Origin: Treponema sp.
GTDB lineage: Bacteria; Spirochaetota; Spirochaetia; Treponematales; Treponemataceae
Assembly: GCA_016292805.1 (NCBI GenBank)
Contig: JAEDFM010000027.1
Coordinates: forward strand, 1-30,108
Length of the DNA: 30,108 nt
Direction of reading: 5' to 3'
In this document: in pieces, positions 28,175 to 30,108 of the stretch
Layout: every line of letters starts with the position of its first letter
How positions within the stretch are numbered: the stretch's first letter is position 1
Position numbers and translations under genes: made by a program
The notes under the pieces: model-generated
Seen by the model: only the letters and a program-made list of their open reading frames with translations
Database searches by the model: none
What the model was told of the DNA's origin: nothing

Positions 28175-30004
28175 ATGGAAAACACTAAAAGAACAGTAAC
28201 TTGCGGTGAGCTTACAAAGGCTGATGTTGGCAAGAAAGTTGTATTAAATGGTTGGGTTAGCCGTACTCGGGATTTAGGCGGTCTTGTATTTATTCGTCTT
28301 CGTGACCGTTATGGTATTACTCAGGTTATGGTTGGAGACAAGGCTAGCGATGAAGTTAAGAAAATTGCTGCCGGATTGAAATCTGAATATTGTATTGCAG
28401 TTGAGGGTGTTGTTGCCGCTCGTGCTGAAAAAGATATTAACAAAGATATGGCTACTGGTGAAATTGAAGTTGAAGCTTCTGATATTGAAATCTTTACAAC
28501 TAGCCAGGATTTGCCATTCTCTATTGAAGAAGTTCGCCAGAAGGACGGAACTCTTGTAATTCCTAACGAAGATTTGCGTTTGAAATATCGTTATCTGGAT
28601 TTGCGCCGTGACCCAATGCAGCAGAATATTATTTTGCGCAGTCAGGTTACATTTGCAACTCGCGAATATTTGACTTCTAAAGGATTTTTGGAAATTGAAA
28701 CTCCAACTTTCATTAAATCTACTCCAGAAGGTGCCCGGGATTACTTAGTTCCAAGCCGTGTTCATCCAGGAAAATTCTATTCTTTGCCACAGAGCCCACA
28801 GCTTTACAAGCAGCTTTTGATGGTTTCTGGATTTGATAAATATTTCCAGATTGCACGCTGTTACCGTGATGAAGATGCTCGTGGTGACCGTCAGCCTGAA
28901 TTTACTCAGATTGATATGGAAATGTCTTTCACAAACCGGGAAGAAGTTCTTTCTACAACAGAAGGAATGATGCAGTACATCTTCAAAAAGACAATGAACT
29001 ACGATTTGCCAGCTAAGTTTGACCGCATTTCTTGGGAAGATGCTTTTGACTTCTACGGAAGCGACAAACCAGATTTACGTTTTGATATGAAGATGCAGGA
29101 TGCTACATTTATGGCAGACCTTGCTGATTTCAATGCATTCAAGGCTGGAGCTGCAAATGCTGGCCGCCATATTCAGAGACACAAACGTTCTGGATTGAAG
29201 GCACTTGTTGTTAAGAACGTTGCAGATAAATACAGCCGTAAACAGGTAGAAGCACTTGAAGCAGTTGCTAAAACATACAAAGCAAAAGGTCTTGCCTGGA
29301 TGAAAGTAAATGCTGAAGGCGTATTTGAAGGCGGAATTTCAAAATTCTACGCTGGAAAAGAAGCTGAAATCTGTGCAAAACTTGGTGCTGAAAAGAACGA
29401 CATGCTTTTGTTCGTAAGCGATGAAAACTGGCAGCTTGCTTGTACAGCTCTTGGTGCTGTTCGTAAGCAGCTTGGTAAAGATTTGAATCTTTACAATCCT
29501 GCAGATGAATTCCACTTTGCCTGGATTATCGACTTCCCATACTTTGCATTTAACGAAGAAACAAACTCTTGGGAAACAGAACACCACATGTTCACTCTCC
29601 CTCAGAAACAGTACTGGGATACATTGGAAAGCGACCCAGGGGCTGTAAAAGGTGACTTGTACGACCTGGTTTTGAACGGCTACGAATTGGCTTCTGGTTC
29701 TATGCGTATTAATGATCCAGCTTTACAGCAGAGAATCTTTAAGATTGTTGGTTACTCAGAAGAACGGGCACAGAAAGCCTTCGGTTTCCTGGTACAGGCA
29801 TTCAAGTTTGGTGCACCACCACACGGAGGAATCGCACCAGGATTGGACCGCTTGATTATGCTTATGCGCCACGAAGAATCAATCCACGAAGTAATTGCCT
29901 TCCCTAAGAACAATTTGGCAATGTCGCCAATGGATGAATGTCCTTCTTATGTAGATGATTCGCAACTTGATGAACTTCATATTAAGTGTGTGGAAAAAGA
30001 GTAA
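28175..30004 (+). CDS. aspS: Aspartyl-tRNA synthetase
   Basis: Bacterial-type class IIb AspRS, about 609 residues, which charges tRNA-Asp (or tRNA-Asp and tRNA-Asn if non-discriminating). The N-terminal OB-fold anticodon domain begins KRTVTCGELTKADVGKKVVLNGWV. Class II motif 2 is in IARCYRDEDARGDRQPEFTQID. The bacterial insertion domain follows (about 300-420), and motif 3 reads GGIAPGLDRLIMLM. The C-terminus is DECPSYVDDSQLDELHIKC. The start is ATG 28175, because an in-frame ATG at 28166 lies inside the -10 box. A second version of the C-terminal tail lies downstream in another frame. Codon use is that of a highly expressed housekeeping gene. Confidence 0.96.
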   Translation: MENTKRTVTCGELTKADVGKKVVLNGWVSRTRDLGGLVFIRLRDRYGITQVMVGDKASDEVKKIAAGLKSEYCIAVEGVVAARAEKDINKDMATGEIEVEASDIEIFTTSQDLPFSIEEVRQKDGTLVIPNEDLRLKYRYLDLRRDPMQQNIILRSQVTFATREYLTSKGFLEIETPTFIKSTPEGARDYLVPSRVHPGKFYSLPQSPQLYKQLLMVSGFDKYFQIARCYRDEDARGDRQPEFTQIDMEMSFTNREEVLSTTEGMMQYIFKKTMNYDLPAKFDRISWEDAFDFYGSDKPDLRFDMKMQDATFMADLADFNAFKAGAANAGRHIQRHKRSGLKALVVKNVADKYSRKQVEALEAVAKTYKAKGLAWMKVNAEGVFEGGISKFYAGKEAEICAKLGAEKNDMLLFVSDENWQLACTALGAVRKQLGKDLNLYNPADEFHFAWIIDFPYFAFNEETNSWETEHHMFTLPQKQYWDTLESDPGAVKGDLYDLVLNGYELASGSMRINDPALQQRIFKIVGYSEERAQKAFGFLVQAFKFGAPPHGGIAPGLDRLIMLMRHEESIHEVIAFPKNNLAMSPMDECPSYVDDSQLDELHIKCVEKE

Positions 30005-30108
30005 TTTGGCGACGTACGAATGTCCAAGTGCAGTAGACGAGCAGCAGCTTAAAGATTTGCACATGCCTATAATCGAAGAACCGTTAAAAAAAAGGTTGCG
30101 ACAGCAAG
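30003..30108 (+). pseudogene. Second, frame-shifted copy of the aspS 3' end, cut by the window edge
   Basis: Directly after the aspS stop, a frame shifted by one base reads SNLATYECPSAVDEQQLKDL, then HMPIIEEPLKKRLRQQ, open to the window edge. The true AspRS tail reads NLAMSPMDECPSYVDDSQLD, then ELHIKCVEKE. The shared NLA, ECPS-x-VD, QL and LH positions show a partial tandem duplication or a replaced tail. No start codon with a ribosome site is seen, so it is probably not translated as is. Confidence 0.65.

Noticed and set aside
1..30108. tRNA, rRNA, riboswitch or prophage genes
   Set aside because: None recognised when reading the intergenic regions on both strands; short structured RNAs cannot be excluded without a covariance search.

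Overview
The window reads as chromosomal DNA from an AT-rich gut or rumen spirochaete, most likely a plant-fibre-degrading Treponema (inference). Supporting signs are a xylanase/beta-glucanase pair, a glucuronate isomerase, a four-helix chemoreceptor, HD-GYP and EAL c-di-GMP enzymes, a lipobox of relaxed type, occasional TTG starts, and an outer-membrane-type C-terminal beta-signal ending in Phe. No rRNA, tRNA or CRISPR array was seen.

Layout. 1-2350: the tail of a probable FGGY sugar kinase, then a secreted GH10 xylanase and a lipoprotein GH16 glucanase. 2371-7812: LysA-type decarboxylase (minus), membrane-anchored HD-GYP phosphodiesterase, exonuclease III, a DUF4867-like protein and a YhhN-like membrane protein. 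7834-10572: glucuronate isomerase (minus), a HAD phosphatase and a YkgJ-type cysteine-cluster protein. 10672-19800, all on the minus strand: a Thr/Lys-rich secreted protein, a methyl-accepting chemotaxis protein, a small membrane protein, an HD phosphohydrolase, a Gfo/Idh/MocA oxidoreductase, a nuclease-fold protein here called paralogue A, a MATE transporter and a GGDEF-EAL protein. 19867-24006: a MocR/PdxR-type regulator divergent from an overlapping Fe-alcohol dehydrogenase/aldehyde dehydrogenase pair. 24106-26032: a split chromate-type transporter pair and a GNAT acetyltransferase. 26033-28174: a mostly non-coding region around paralogue B. 28175-30108: aspS and a second, frame-shifted copy of its 3' end.

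The most interesting system is at 26500-28000. Paralogue B is a PD-(D/E)XK-like protein flanked on both sides by 34-bp bipartite palindromes of the form CATAC-N24-GTATG. Four clear and two degenerate units lie upstream, four downstream. Start-to-start distances (63, 84, 74, 73, 63 and 74, 84, 74 bp) are close to whole multiples of 10.5 bp, so the sites face the same side of the helix. The spacers are almost free of cytosine on the plus strand. A 34-bp site of the same geometry with 11-bp arms spans the -10 box to the start codon of paralogue A, whose putative catalytic Glu and Asp are replaced by His and Thr. More copies lie inside the GH10 gene and at the 3' end of uxaC. The working idea is a protein family that binds, and in one paralogue may cut, this site. 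It could be a regulator, a centromere-like assembly, or a relic of a mobile element with multi-site ends.

The carbohydrate genes fit glucuronoxylan use: the secreted xylanase produces oligomers, UxaC feeds glucuronate into central metabolism, and the partial kinase may be xylulokinase. The signalling genes (HD-GYP, GGDEF-EAL, MCP) fit a motile bacterium that tunes behaviour by c-di-GMP.
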